64,000 nucleotides of DNA from Cristatella mucedo (Eukaryota; Bryozoa; Phylactolaemata; Cristatellidae), in the NCBI GenBank assembly GCA_009760855.2, contig WPIO01000010.1, forward strand, positions 1,468,501 through 1,532,500, written 5' to 3'. Of the stretch, positions 35,885 through 48,949 are shown piece by piece; position 1 is the first letter of the stretch; each line of letters begins with the position of its first letter. The position numbers were made by a program, and so were the translations under genes. Below the pieces are notes generated by a model. That model was not told the DNA's origin. It did not search any database and saw only the letters and a program-made list of their open reading frames with translations.

Positions 35885-37204
35885 AACAAAAGTGACCTGG
35901 GCATCACTGGCACTGCTCTGCAGTGGTTCAGGTCCTATCTCAGTGGGAGACTCCAGAGTGTTGACGTGAATGGACAAAGATCATCTGAAGTACCTCTGAA
36001 ATATGGAGTACCTCAGGGCTCAGTGCTAGGTCCGGTTCTTTTCACGGTTTATACTCTCCCTCTTGCTGATGTGATTGCCAAGCACAATCTAGGCTTTCAC
36101 TTCTATGCGGATGACACTCAGTTGTACCTTTGCTTTGATCCCTCCCAGCCTTCGAGCACCTCAAATTCTCTCAACTCACTAGCTGCATGCATTGATGACA
36201 TCCGCACATGGATGGCAGCAAATTTTCTAAAACTTAACGATGATAAAACTAACTTACTAGTTATGGGCAAACCCAGTGTGATCCAGAGATTGGAAAGGCT
36301 GACTCTCAAAATTGGCTCTGCCAGCATATCTCCTGTCGAATCAGCTCGGAATCTAGGTGTCATATTCCAAAGCGACCTCTCGTTAGACGACCATATCAGC
36401 TCCACAGTCAAATCCGCCTATTTTCAGCTTCATAACATTGCTAAAATTTGGGCTTGTTTAGATAAAGATACCACGTCCAAGTTAGTTCATGCATTCGTGA
36501 CATCCCGTCTCGACTTCTGCAACTCACTGCTTACTGGCCTACCAGCATGTGCGATCAGGCGATTGCAGCTGGTGCAAAACTCTGCAGCTAGGCTTGTCCG
36601 TCGTGAGCGTCGCAGTTGCCACATTACTCCACTTCTCGCCGACCTGCACTGGTTACCAGTCAAGCAACGGATTGACTTCAAGGTTTTGTCGCTCACTTTT
36701 AGGTCTCTTCATTCTATGGCTCCAGCCTATCTTTCAGAGATACTACCCCATCAGGCAAAGCATCGTACCACTCGCTTTTCGGAATCCAACAGTCTAGAAA
36801 TACCTCGTACAAACCTTAAATCCTTTGGAGACCGTGCATTTAGCTCGTATGCTCCCACAGCCTGGAACTCCCTCCCGACCTGCATCAGAACATCCCCTGA
36901 CCTGACCACATTTAAAAGAAACTTAAAAACATACCTATTTAGGACAGCATTTAGTGGGTCCTTGTGATTCGTCCTCGATGTGCTTATGCGTGCTGACACT
37001 GTTCATGCTGCCACTAACCACATTTGCATGCTGACCCAGTGCATGTAACCCCTAACCATGTTATTCATTTTGTTTGTTTTTCAAGCATGATTTTACTTAC
37101 TATTCTATTGCGTATCACTTTGCAGCAAATGTAAAGCGCCTAGAAAGAGTTAAGTTCTCCGAGGGCGCTTTATCAAGTGCAATATTATTATTATTATTAT
37201 TACT
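35885..37204 (+). mobile_element. 5'-truncated L2/CR1-like LINE with readable polymerase
   Basis: Begins abruptly inside the reverse transcriptase domain (WFRSYLSGRLQ) and runs through 3' UTR and hairpin (AAAGCGCC 37133-37140, GGCGCTTT 37164-37171) to (ATT)n. The truncated 5' end is usual for target-primed integration. It is the best preserved copy in the window and probably a recent insertion. Confidence 0.9.
35895..36967 (+). pseudogene. LINE reverse transcriptase, C-terminal two-thirds
   Basis: An uninterrupted frame of about 360 codons that carries the GVPQGSVLGPVLF motif (finger/palm), the catalytic FYADDTQLYL box, the FLKLNDDKT and NLGV motifs, and the C-terminal HWLPV.QRIDFKVL and WNSLP segments typical of L2/CR1-type LINEs. 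The endonuclease and N-terminal fingers are missing, and no start codon of its own is expected. The catalytic YADD is intact, unlike in the longer copy at 59938-62895. Confidence 0.9.
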
Positions 37205-40200
37205 ATCGAGAGCCATTCTAAAAACATCTGATCTTTGCACAATTAAATCGCCTGGGCCGAATAAGAAATGCGCGATCGTGCCCTAAGGAAAGCACGAGAC
37301 TGCGAAAATACACGAAAATGCCGGTGGTTAAAAGACCATCTTGCTAAAAATTCAAGTCGCAGACTACATGGACGACACAGAAAGATCGGCAGCATCAGCG
37401 ATCTCAGTCGGCGATCGCAGCAGTGCGCAGGAAGAGGAAGAGAAAGTTGTCCGACGATAGCCAATCATTTCGCTCTGATGCTCGGCGCGAACCGTTCATT
37501 ACTCTTTGAGATTGAATTTAGGTGAAATAAGAAAAGCTGTACCTCAGAGATCTCGGAGACAGTAATTAAGTATCTATTAATTAATAGATCTAAAGACATT
37601 AGTCACATTAATTAAGATAGTAGGTCGGTGGACAATCTGCAACGCACGCCTGGAGACCCGATGTCGGGTCTGCTGGCGTAGCCTGCGCTCTGTGATCCGG
37701 ACAAGGTGAGAATCTTATCCGCATAGTTTGTAAGGATGTCAGAGTTCATAGTTTGTAAGGATGTCAGAGAGATACAGCCGGCGGCTTCGCAATCCTTCTT
37801 CCGCTTACGCCTTCTGCTAGCGTGCATGTTAAGTCATTCGCGAGTTTATTTGCTTCTTCTCAGCCCATGTGAAGTGATTGCTAAGATAAAAAACTTGTGT
37901 TGTTCAGCAGAGTATTGCATTGCTATGATCTCTAGGACTCTTGAGGAAATCTGCGAAAGACTCTTTATTACTATTCCTATTACTATAACTTTGCCTGGCT
38001 TACATATCTGCGAGACGATAATGGGTTAAATGCCCTACACTGCAGCAGTTGAGAGCTGCGGTATGAGGCGAGCGAGTTCAAAAGTCATGCCACAGTCAAC
38101 AGGCTTCCTGTCTGAGCTGCTAATTCTTTCATGCAATAACGTCTCGACAGGGTTGAGCATTTGAGTGCAGCCTTCTCCCGGATCTATAAGCCAAAGAGGC
38201 ATGGCCTCTAATGGAGGCTTTTGACTCTGACCTCACCCCAGTGACAATAACCAGCTAGCTTTTAATAACGTCTTCTTAGCAGCAACGAGCTCGCGGTTCT
38301 AACTGCGAAGCTGTTAAGCGTGCTGCCAGGCGACGAAATTCTGGTCCCACAGAATTGGCAAGCATATATGTATATACAAATGCAAACTAGCAGCAAGGCA
38401 CCATGAGGATATTTTCAAGCAAAATAAGTTGTAATAGGAGGAGCGTTGGCTCAATAGCGAAGTTCATCCACGAGTCATTTCAAATTACCGCTACTGTTGT
38501 AGATTGTTCAAGCGAACTAGCAGATGCTAATAAAATCTCAAAGATTTTTAACCCACGACGACTCTCAAACGTTGCTTACTAATCCTGGAGACTCAAAAAG
38601 ACATGGTTTCATCGCCTCATCCAACACGTGCAACCTGAAGAGCCTGGTCGCACGTATTCTGCCTTAAGAAAAGTTTAGCTTTCAAAATTCCTCCTACAAA
38701 ACGAACCATTTTCGTCTCGTTGCTTAACGGGTTACCTGCAGTTTGTTATAGTCTGAGTGATTACGTAATGGACGTGTTATTTTTTTGACCACGAGAAGCT
38801 GCGGCGTGCGGTGACGCTAGCAATTGATCATTAACAAACCGATTGTGAAACTATGCTGGATCCAGCATATGTATATGTATGTATATAGCATACATATATT
38901 TATGATAGCATCTCATTAATATTGACGAGTCTCCAGAGAATGACGAACTTTTTGAAGGTCGAGACTCGGATAAATGCAAGGTAAGCAAGACGGAACATTC
39001 AGAACCGCCGAGTTCAGATGCTACAACACAAAACTTCTAGTCTGCATGCCGCGCTGCCAAAATATTGAATGTCACAATACAGCTATGCAGTATCGCGAAG
39101 AGCAAAAGGCTATGTCGTTGTGCCCCAATACTAGGTCGGAAGCTATCCTTAAAGCTAATTGAAAGGACTTTTGTGCTCCAGTGTAGCTCAAGATTAGCAG
39201 GTATATAGCAGGCATTCCCAGATACGCTGCTGCTGCCATACAGTGGTGAGGCATGCAAGAAAGAATGAGAGAGCAAGCAACTCCTGCACTAGACGTACGA
39301 AGTGCGGAGGACGTGCCATAGTCGATAGACAAAGCTTTGCAATAGGCTTACTTAGGCCAACGAATAGTGACTTATGCTTTCGCATCAGAGTGTAAAAAGA
39401 AAGCCTTGCTAAGATTCCCGGGCAGGATCCTGAACAGTCGACGCTGTACATCCGACGTGCTGCCATGCTTTGCCTCCAGCTTCCTGCGGGGGCGCTGGAC
39501 AATTAAACGCGATAGATCGATGGAGAAACGAGCGTTGAAATGCACTGAATGGCTCTGTGTGTCGCTGCTATCGTATTATAGCTGACCTGCCTTAGGGCGT
39601 ATCTGAGTTGCGGAGAGCGAAAAAGAAGCGGCGGAGAGAGAGAGAAAGAGAGTCTCGAGTCGCTTAGGTCTCGACTCAGCTCTGCTGTCGCGTGCACACC
39701 TGAGTTGGGGTCCAAGTCACTCACTGCTGCGTAGAAGGTTTCTGGCTTAAATGCGCCGGAAACACGGCAGTTCTATGTCACTGACGCTCTTCGACCCTGG
39801 CGTTCGGTAGCGACCTCTCTGTGGTGAGCAATCAGTTACATACTGCCTCCCCAGAAACCGTCAGGCTTCGTCGAAAAAAACTGTGACGATTTCGAAAATC
39901 CCTATCACTTGCTCAGGAAGTTGTCTTCCGGCTAAACCTCAACTAGGCGCGACTTATCTATTCGCGAAACCTGTCCGGAAATAGAACGTACGCACCGCAA
40001 GACGCACGTGGCTATTGACAGCTCTTTTTAGAAACCAGAAAATCCCATGCTCGCTAAGCTACTGGCACGCGATTACGCTACCATCCGCTCATGCATATAT
40101 CTCTGGAAAACTCTTTTTCAGTAATGTCCACATCGTGAGACATGCTTTGATTTTTAACCAAAAGTGTAGCGCCTGCAGAGTTTCACACGAGCGTCGAACA

Positions 40201-42680
40201 ATCGGCGCCAAGAGCCGGTTCGAACGGAAGGAGAAATGAATTCTGCGACGGCTGATGGCATAGTAACGCATACTCTAGTACGTCGAGTTAGTGCGTACAC
40301 TGACCATTCAGTTGCAAGTGGGAAGACTTGGTCTGATTTAAAACGCGCAGGCCTTGTTATGGCGTGCTTCATAAGCAGTTCACACCAACTTTGAAGCAGC
40401 AGTGCTTTCTCGGCCACACATTCAAACTTTGAAATCTCAGTCTCATTTATTTTATTGACAATCCTCTAAAATATGTATTTTGTTGACATCTACTCATTGC
40501 TTTTCTATCTTAGGAGTGCAGTGATAAATATAATTAATACCGGAATGCAAAATTATTACTACAATTACGTCAATCTACGGGCAAGCACGCCTCTTTTTTG
40601 CTATTTCAGATAATGACGTAATAGTGCCGATTTAATTTGCTTTAGATTGCAAGACGCGCTCAGTTACTTGAATCAGCGAGATCCGGCGTATGAGGTTGGC
40701 TCTAACGCTACGCTCAAGACACGTTGGTCAGAGGCCCCTGCTGCTGGTGACATGACGTCATCGAGGCTCCGTGAAAGTCGCGCGTAAAAACCGTAAAGCA
40801 GCGTACGAAAACGGGAGAGTTTCATGCCCGCCGGCGACTCAGCGCGCCACCTGGATTTACTTTATCAACTGTAGGGGCATGCGGATACCGTGTAGCCCGT
40901 GAGCATTCATTATTCTCGAGTTATGTGCACCACTAGGTTCATCCATGCGGTAAACTTGAATAGCGTACTTACTTTTGGAGGCGAATACTTAAGTACGATC
41001 CTTGAGCGAGTCCGGTGACATCACGCCATTGTGATGGTGTGCGATATCCTGCTCGTCTCTCAGAGCTTTGCCTCGGCCATTTCCTCTCGCTTTCGCACTG
41101 TCAGCTAGAGAGATAGATTCAATACCTGTCAATAAGTCGGGGCCTTTTACCACTGTGGCTTGCGAAAAACCTAAGTAGCTCTCTCCTTCTGCCTAGTCTG
41201 AACATCCGTTTTTGCTGGGCTGCCGAAATAAATTCAGCCTCTCTATAGCTGGGGATTAATAAAAAGCGCTAGGCTTGTAAACGAAATTCCAGACGCTCAG
41301 CCGCGTGTCGCCGTTGCTGAAAAAGCCGCCTCCCGGCTCCCCCAGTCGATCAAAGTATACGGAAGACAAGATTCCTACATTGACCCGAAAGTCTCGCCAC
41401 GTGGCGTGGCCCCTCCCTTCATAACCAGCTGAACAGCTGCGCCAGTTTTAGCTTCCTCGTGCCCTCAGGTCCTCTATGAACAATAAATTAGCTACCCTGT
41501 CCCCCGTCGCTTACAGTTTGCTTGCAACGTAAGCTTTTTCTATGCAGGTTGCAGACTGTGGAGCTCACACGATGCTTACACTCGAGCCTGTGGTGGCATG
41601 GGTGAAACGCCTGAATAGAGATTAAGTTCTTTTATTGCGCCATACAAATTAATTAGACTAATTTTTTTGCATAACGACGACTACTTTCCGGCTCCCGACT
41701 ATGGCACACTTCTTCCCACCACCCTGTGTTGCTACTTCCAAGTCCTGCAGCTGCCATTAATCCAGCTGCCTTTTGATTTCGAAATGTTCTCACTTTCTCT
41801 TTGTTTCTTGAGATGTAGTCTGTTGGGTATGAGTGCGCTATAAGTAACTCTCCAAAGGCACCCACTTAGTCTCCGCGGCTTTATTCAGTTGCTAAAAGCT
41901 ATTCCTTACGTTCGCGAACGAACGACGGTGGCTTTTTGGTGTGTCGCTTACTTTCTTACTTTCTTCATTTCGCCGTTCATCATAAAAACGTGCGTAAGAA
42001 AATTCAACGTGCACTTACTTTTCGGCCGACTTTGTCATACGTAATACATTGATTAAGAAGCGAAAAGTCAGCGCACCTTATAAGCACTCGTTAATTTAAA
42101 TTCTCCGAAACCCTTATTGCCAAAGATATTGCGCAGAAATACTCGAGTCGACTTTCGCAGCGCAGCAAAATCAAGCCGCGATCCAACAACCGGCTCTCGC
42201 AGGCTGCTTGGGAGGAACGGTCGCAGCCGCTCGGGGGAGTCGACTTTTTCTTGTTTGCCGACTTGGAGTGCGTTCTTTCCGAACATTTCTATTGGAAGTC
42301 TTGTAGGTTGACGACGGTATAAGGCCGGCCTGGGAAATTATCCTGCCTACAGGAATGCTACTGTGTTCGCGGCTTTCGAGCTGGTGCGCTGAACTAGTGC
42401 AGCTTCGCCCTCCACATGCCGGCAGGCAGTCTACGCAGGCGTCTGCCGCCGCGGTGGAGGAGCGCCTGCCAGCGCGTCTGCCGCTCGTCGCTCGTCCTTG
42501 CATGCAGGCAGCCTGCTGGGCAGCAATGGGCGACGTGTCATCCGAAGGCTGTGGCGACAGTGGATTGATTTACCTTGACGGAGTCACAGCGAGGCGAAAG
42601 GGAAGCAGATGGAAGAGAGAGGCGCCGGCACGTGAACATCCTTTCGAGAGTTTCATGCGAGGTCTGCTAAAATACACGTT
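37205..42680. other. Long stretch without a supported gene
   Basis: Frames up to ~119 codons occur (for example 42355-42714 in a GC-rich patch), but none has motifs or clear splice boundaries. A LINE-tail-like piece (GCCTGAATAGAGATTAAGTTC) lies near 41607-41650, and a short AT palindromic patch lies near 38855-38905. Nothing else is recognised. Confidence 0.5.
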
Positions 42681-42685
42681 GCATC

Positions 42686-43165
42686 ATGATAATAATAGCG
42701 ATACATTTGCATAACGCTCCCTGAGAACTCGTCTCCTTCAAATCCCTTTAAAAATGCTGTAGAGAAAGCATGATCTAATGGTTAGCGGCATCATGCTCAA
42801 TGTCAACAATCATGACACGGTTAGAGGTGACATGCACAGGGTTTACGCTCAGATATGGCAGATAGTAGCAGCAGGTACAGTAGATGTCAGCAAGCACGAG
42901 CCCGAGCCCGAGACTAAATGCTCCGGTAAATAGATGCGTTTTAGCTTCTGTTTAAATTTGTTCAAGTCGGCGAATGTTGCGATGTCGATTGGGAGTGGGT
43001 TTCAGGCTTTGGGAGCATACGAACTAAATGCATGGTCTCCAAAGGAAAGTAGATCTGATAGGTAGGCTGGAGCCAAAGAATGAAGGGCCTTAAAAGCCAG
43101 TGACAGAACCTTGAAGTTTATGCGTTGCTTGACTGGGAGACAGTGCATGTCGGCGATAAGTTGGG
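42686..43165 (-). mobile_element. Degenerate L2/CR1-like LINE 3' end
   Basis: Minus-strand copy covering the HWLPVKQ segment to the 3' UTR, with a deletion around the WNSLP region. An ATT-like end lies at 42686-42695. Confidence 0.75.
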
Positions 43166-43185
43166 CTCAATATATACCTATTACA

Positions 43186-43698
43186 TAATAATAATGATGA
43201 TGAACTTGATAAAGCGCCCTCGGAGAACTCAATTTCTTTCTATGTGCTTTACATTTGCTGCAAGGAAACACGATCGAGTGGTGAGTGGTATCTTGCTTGA
43301 TAAACAGCATGAATAGATGGTTAGGGTGACATGCACAGGGTCAGAATGCAATTTCTTTTTTAGTGGCAGCATGCAACTGTGTCAGAATACAAAAGCACAT
43401 AAAAGACGAATCACTGGGGCCCACTAAACGCTGCCATAAATAGGTGCATTTTAAATTTCTTTTTCAATGCGGTCAAGTCACGAGATGTCTTAACACAGAT
43501 TGGTAGTGAGTTCCCGGCTTTGGGAGCATAGGAACTAAATGCACGTTCTCCAAAGGATTTGAGGTTTGTATGAGGGATTGGTAAACGGTTAGATTCCGAA
43601 AAGTGGGTGGTACGATGCGTAACCTGGTGGGGGACTAGATTTGATAGGTAAGCTGAAGTCAATGAATGAAGGGACCTAAAAGTGAGCGAAAAAACCTT
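43186..43698 (-). mobile_element. L2/CR1-like LINE 3' end
   Basis: Minus-strand copy from the polymerase C-terminus (SLTFRSLHSLTSAYLSNLVP) to the tail and ATT repeat at 43186-43202. It lies immediately next to, and in the same orientation as, the previous copy. Confidence 0.85.
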
Positions 43699-43700
43699 TT

Positions 43701-43890
43701 TATATATATATATATATATATATATCACATTATTTATCAAGCTATCTATCTATCTAAAGATTTATCTATCTATCTATAGGTCTGTCTAGCTATTTATCTA
43801 TTCATAAATATTTGCATTTTTATTCATCCATTTACCTGTCTATCTATCTATCTATTCATATCTATCTATCGAGCTATCTATTTATGTATC
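43701..43890. repeat. (TA)n followed by degenerate (TATC)n
   Basis: (TA)12 or so at 43701-43725, then TATC/TATT tetranucleotide repeats to about 43890. Confidence 0.85.
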
Positions 43891-46175
43891 TAGTTGTTTG
43901 TCTACTCGTAGATACCTGTCTACTTTCCCATTTCTTTGTCTATCCATTAGTCCATTGAACCGTAGATTAGATTCAATTAATCTATAAAGTCAGCAACTGG
44001 TAATATTGCGTCTCTGACGTTACATGAGGAAGGTCCAACTGAAACGAAAAACTGTCAAATGGTACAACTGTCAAGTTTTACACAAACAATTGATACTATT
44101 TTTATTCGCGAGGCACCATAAAAGTGCTTCAAAATATTTATGTAGCAGATGTATACTAAAGTAGGTTTAATTCAAAATAAAACTGAGCTACAGTTTACTA
44201 TTTAATCTGGCCTTGGATTTAAATTGTGAGGGCTATTTGCTGTGACGACTTGCATTTTCTCGATTGGCTCTGAAACACAGCTGGGAGTTTTTTATAAAAG
44301 AGATTTGGTTGCATGAATTCTGAGTAGATGCTAGGTAGGGCGATCCTCGGTCAAGATTTATATTCCCGTATATTTTCATTACAAATAGAAAAAATGTACT
44401 TAATCCTCTCTTAAAGGTAATTATTCGTTTGGGTATGGCCGTCCGAAAACCAAATTATTCAGAGTCACCTAAGAAACTTCCGAAGGGAGAATGCATATCC
44501 GTGTTACCATATCAGACTATGTTGCAGCACGCGCTAGCACGTTAAGGACACGATGCATCTGTAAAACTAATGCATCGAGGAACAGATACACTCTAAGCTT
44601 TGTAATCGATCTCGTCATTTACGGGATTTCCTCATGTCAGTCCCTTGAGTAAGTCAGGATTTAGTTGAGTAGGATCTAAGGGCATGTCTGCAAATAATTT
44701 ACTGCTTTGTAGAGGTACATATATGCGACTTGAGTCACAATTACAGTTGATGCGATGCGAAGCCTGACTCAGAAGCATTTCAAATATTTAGGCGTGAGAA
44801 GAGAAATTAAGAGACCTAAAGTGAGCGACAGAATCTTAAATTTGATAAGCCCCTTGGTTTGCGGCCGTTGCGGGAATAATAAAAGCGATATAACATGGCT
44901 GTTGCAAGGTTCACGATGGGATTATGAGCCAAGCTGTCAAGTTGCACGCCAGCTTTAAACCCGTTACTGTCCTCCTGACCTCGGAACCTGCAAAGAGAGA
45001 ACTACTGAAGAATAGACTGAAGTGCTGTAATTAAATATTGAAAATTCAATTTCTGCAGTTGGTGGTAAATATAGATACAATGTTAGGCTTCGATGTTTTG
45101 AATTCTTTACCGTAGACGACGAAACCTGTCTGTAAGAGGGTCCAAGACTGTGAAACTCACCACGACAAATTCTTACGCGACGATGTCTCTTCGCTAGCTA
45201 CCGACCCTAGCGCATCCTGTCCACACGTTCCGGGCTGCTATATCTACGCTGATAACTTTTTCATCCGTCCTGACTAAACTGTAGTTGCCGCTTCCACATA
45301 ATTTCACTTCAATCAAGTTGTTGAGTGGAGCCCTTATTATCCCCCTTGTTTCACGCAAATATTGGCTCTCTCTCTCTTTAGCTTTGGTCTTGAATGGCTC
45401 ATAATGCAAGAGATTGATTTTTAGCCAAAGTTCAGAGTCAGAATTTAATCTTCAAGCTAGATTAGGTTGCTTGCTAAAAGCTTTGAGTTTATTGTTGCAC
45501 CTTTTTCTGTTAAGTTTATTTTCCAGTACATCGCTACGTTAGCAATAATGGGCACGCGTTTCCCAGGGCGGAGGAGAGTAACTCGTAGAGAGTGAGTGAT
45601 ACAGAGCCATCGAACTCTCTTCAATTGAAGCGATCGCGCTAATCTTTTGCAATTTAGGTTTGATTTTCCAGTTTAGTTGTTCGCTTCGTCTCCAGAATCT
45701 AAAGAGCTCCGCAGATGCATCCAATTGCCGACATTTTAGCTTGCACGATTTGCAGCAATTGGCAGCGTATCGCGTCATCCCGAGAGGAACCGGAACTGCG
45801 ACTCGATGAGAGATCTTCCCTGCTCTGCAATAGTACGTACCGTCATTCGATGTACTGCGGCTGTCACTTGAAAGCGGAGTGTTAGCTAAATTTTGCATGC
45901 CAAAAAAACGGATCGCAATCTTGTAGGTGCTAGGCAATACAGCACTCGCTGTCTGACACATTCAGTAATTGCACTACATGACACAGTGCAAGAGCTAAAT
46001 GATGCTGCTTTTGCTGTGACTTCTAACAAATGACCGTTTGCAATCAACCAGTTATTTTTAATGAATTTAAAAGTCGCTCTACGCACGTACTATCAATGGC
46101 ACCGCCGTTCTGCAATTCTGCGTGTCCTGTGAGAAACCATACGAGAGAAAAATTCCTTTTACTCCTACATTTCGG
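43891..46175. other. No gene seen
   Basis: Only short frames, the longest being the 140-codon minus-strand frame 45539-45961, without motifs. No repeat family is recognised. Confidence 0.5.
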
Positions 46176-46179
46176 CCGC

Positions 46180-46360
46180 CGCAATAGCTGAACGTGCGAA
46201 ATCGCTCGCTGGGTAAAGCGGTTGCTTTTCACGACCTCGGCATCGAGGTCCTGGGTTCGAATCCTGCGGTGGGCGATCCTTTATCGCCACTGCAAGCGGT
46301 GGTGATAGCCGCAAAGGCTCTTCTGTCACTATACAAAAAGAGGCCATTAAATCCGCTAGT
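46180..46360 (+). mobile_element. tRNA-headed SINE (family B), well preserved
   Basis: Head with GGTTGCTTTTCACGACCTCGG and the exact B box GGGTTCGAATCC, a body with CACTGCAAGCGGTGGTGATA, and a 3' end TTAAATCCGCTAG followed by an AT-rich tail. One of the clearest copies for building a consensus. Confidence 0.9.
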
Positions 46361-47460
46361 ATTTATTTATTTAGGCTTTTGGTCTGAGCTAAAGCTAACC
46401 TGCAAACCGTATGCAATAAGCTAAGCCCGAAGATGATTCGTGGCCTTCAGAGCGCGGGCGGAGAGCTTGGTTCCTGAGATCTCCTGAATTTCCCTGTCGA
46501 AAGAACAGGCATCTTGTATTCGACGTAGTTGTATAGAACGCCTGGAATGCTCTATGAACAGCCGCCGTGGCTTGGAATGCAAATCTCGGCGTCGGGATTC
46601 ACAGAGGGAAAACGCGGCGCTGCGTCTACGCCGAGAATTCAGCCAGCGTCTGCCAGGCGGCTGCGAGTCACGTTCGTGATAAGAAGGATCGATTTAGTGG
46701 CTCCGTTAAAGCAATGTCAAGTGAATCTGTACACGCTAGTGTAGAAGAACGAGACGACGAGGGAAGCATGAAAGTGCAGCATGCGTACGGAACGGCTGAC
46801 GAGATTCAGCTTCGGTCGCGGCAGCAGTGATGGCGAGTTGGCCGTGAGAGCAGACCCGAGTCTTCTGATGTAAGATTTCAGCTGCTCTTCCTTCTGAGGG
46901 GAGCGTAAAGGTGGCCCCGCAGGGCGCGCCACCCTCTCTGCCCCCGGATGACGAAAGCTGATTCGCAAAAGCGCCAAAGTGGCTACCACCATAGAGAGCT
47001 GGCCTGTGCAGCCGGCCTCGAAACAGCGAGCCAGTTCTAAGGAATGTCGCGGCCGTAGCTCCACGTGAAGTCGGTTAAGACTCACTACTGGCCTCGTGGG
47101 GTATGTGGCAGTGGCTTTTTCAAGTATACAGCGACGGAATTGTTAGAACTATAGCATGTTTTTAAATCTGCGTTATCGCCAGCTAAACACCAACTATCTA
47201 TGAGCTCTAACCACGATAAGTCTGCCTAAGGGATTTTACATCTGCCGGTGTGGTTTCTGATTACGGTAGGCTCTGACAACCGCGGTACCACTTGAGTTGC
47301 AAAAACAAAACTGTATGTCGCTTCCATTGTACCCTGAGTGAAACAATTATTTACCCAGGTACTCATAACGTCAGACGTCGTACGTCGCTTAATAGTTAAA
47401 GTCATTAGCGGGCCGACTCGTTGACGCAAAAAGTGCCGAGAATGAGATCGGGTGATTATT
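46361..47460. other. No gene seen
   Basis: A somewhat GC-rich patch at 46550-47080 has frames on both strands, none with features that I can support. Confidence 0.45.
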
Positions 47461-47463
47461 GGA

Positions 47464-48689
47464 ATGGGAGCTTTTGAAAATAAAAATTCGACCACTTTTA
47501 GCATCCTCACAGCCGCCTCTAGAGGCAATACGATGCAAAGAGATATGTCATTGCAGGTCACCAGCGTCGGACAGCCATGGTACATTACTACAAAACGACC
47601 GGCGTTTACTCTGAACGCCAGCAACCTAGAGTCGTCACCTGTGGACGACGGATGCGATGAAAAACGTTCACCGCGCGGAAAGGACGTCAGTTTCGGCTCG
47701 CCCTGCTCAGCACTTGGCGGCACAGGCGTGATCGTATCCGCTGCACCTGTGCAATCGCCTGGAACGCCAGATTCATGTGGACAGCAGACGGCAACTTCTG
47801 AGAGCTTGTTGTGCCTTTTAGAAAATCTGCAGCGCAAAAGCTCGGACCAACGACGCCAATACGCAGTCTTGGCAAGAACAAATTGTTCTCTTCAGGAGCA
47901 GTTCTTGGATGCCCGAAAGTCACTGCAGGCAGCTTGCGCCGACTTGATGGAGAACCGCATCGAGGTCAGGGCTGCTTTACGACGAGTCGCTGAGCTTTCT
48001 AAGACTGTCGGTGAGTGGCTGGAGCCATGAGGTGCTGGTGGCGACACTGGTGAAGAGGTCCACAGCGTTCAGAAGGATGCTACGAGGGCACAGCAGGAGG
48101 AGCAAGAAAATGCGGCGAGAAGACCGCTCGTGACCTGGAGGATCAGAGCTACCCGACACGTCAACGTTTGCAGACTGCCATCGAGTCACTCGAGGAGCGG
48201 TTGAAGCGGCAGCATGAGCAACATTTGCAAGTGCTGCAGTCGATCGAATCTGCCACAGACAGACAGCAGCAAAAGTGGTGCCGCACTCTGAGCTCTACTC
48301 AGAAAGACCTAGTTAGATTGGAGAAGGAAAATTCCGTGTTGCATAAACGCTTTCTTAAATTCACTGCCAGATTGGATGGTCGGCGACCAAGTGAGCATCC
48401 TCTGGTAAAACAGCTATCGCACACGAACGCTGCACTCACTTCAGAACTAAGAAAGTTGGTCTCGCGCACTGCACAGCCGGCTGAACAGCAAAATAACACC
48501 GTGGAGAAAAAAGCAGGTTCTCAAACTGTTGATTCAATTGCTACATGTGCTGCTCATAGCGGTCAAGCGTCCACCTTGCGGCCATCCGCACGCTCCCGAT
48601 CGTATGCCAGTTTGGCGCAGACTTTTTTCCTGCTTCCTACCGAAATCAAAGTGAAAGCTTCCAGTCAACGAGGATTCAGCCGCCTCTGA
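47464..48689 (+). pseudogene. Coiled-coil protein gene, apparently disrupted
   Basis: A frame from ATG 47464 runs to a TGA at 48028 (about 188 residues). The N-terminal half is not distinctive. The second half (from about SLLCLLENLQRK) is rich in Glu/Gln/Arg/Leu with heptad-like spacing. After the TGA the same frame continues with coil-like sequence (GEEVHSVQKDATRAQQEE) until about 48115. Coding then continues in another frame through ARDLEDQ and ESLEERLKRQHEQHL to a TGA at 48687. One nonsense codon and one frame change therefore break a single coiled coil of about 400 residues. CG|GTGAGT at 48010 could be a donor instead, but no acceptor nearby restores the frame. AATAAA lies at 48892. Family not recognised; possibly a processed pseudogene. 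Confidence 0.5.
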
Positions 48690-48891
48690 CAGTCAGCTAA
48701 GCTTCACTGCGACTCTCGATGTTCGCCTATCTCTCCTTCAATGTCACTCATTTGCATCGTGAATTGCCTCTAACTATCTCTCCTTTCAGCTTGCTTCTCT
48801 CGCCATACTGGATTTCATCAACTCTTATTATTGCGTTCACGTGTTCCTCTTTGAAGCTACCTCTTTTCCAGCTTTCTAGGAATGTAAACCA

Positions 48892-48897
48892 AATAAA
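48892..48897 (+). terminator. Possible polyadenylation signal
   Basis: AATAAA about 200 bases after the end of the coiled-coil coding region. This spacing would suit a 3' UTR, but AATAAA is common by chance in such AT-rich sequence. Confidence 0.35.
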
Positions 48898-48949
48898 ATA
48901 TAACGATATTAATAGCAATACGTTGTTTTGATGGCACCCTAAAAGAACT

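Noticed and set aside
46180-46260. tRNA gene with good B box
   Set aside because: The same head recurs at several sites joined to a common body, so it is a SINE head. The cloverleaf does not close as a functional tRNA.
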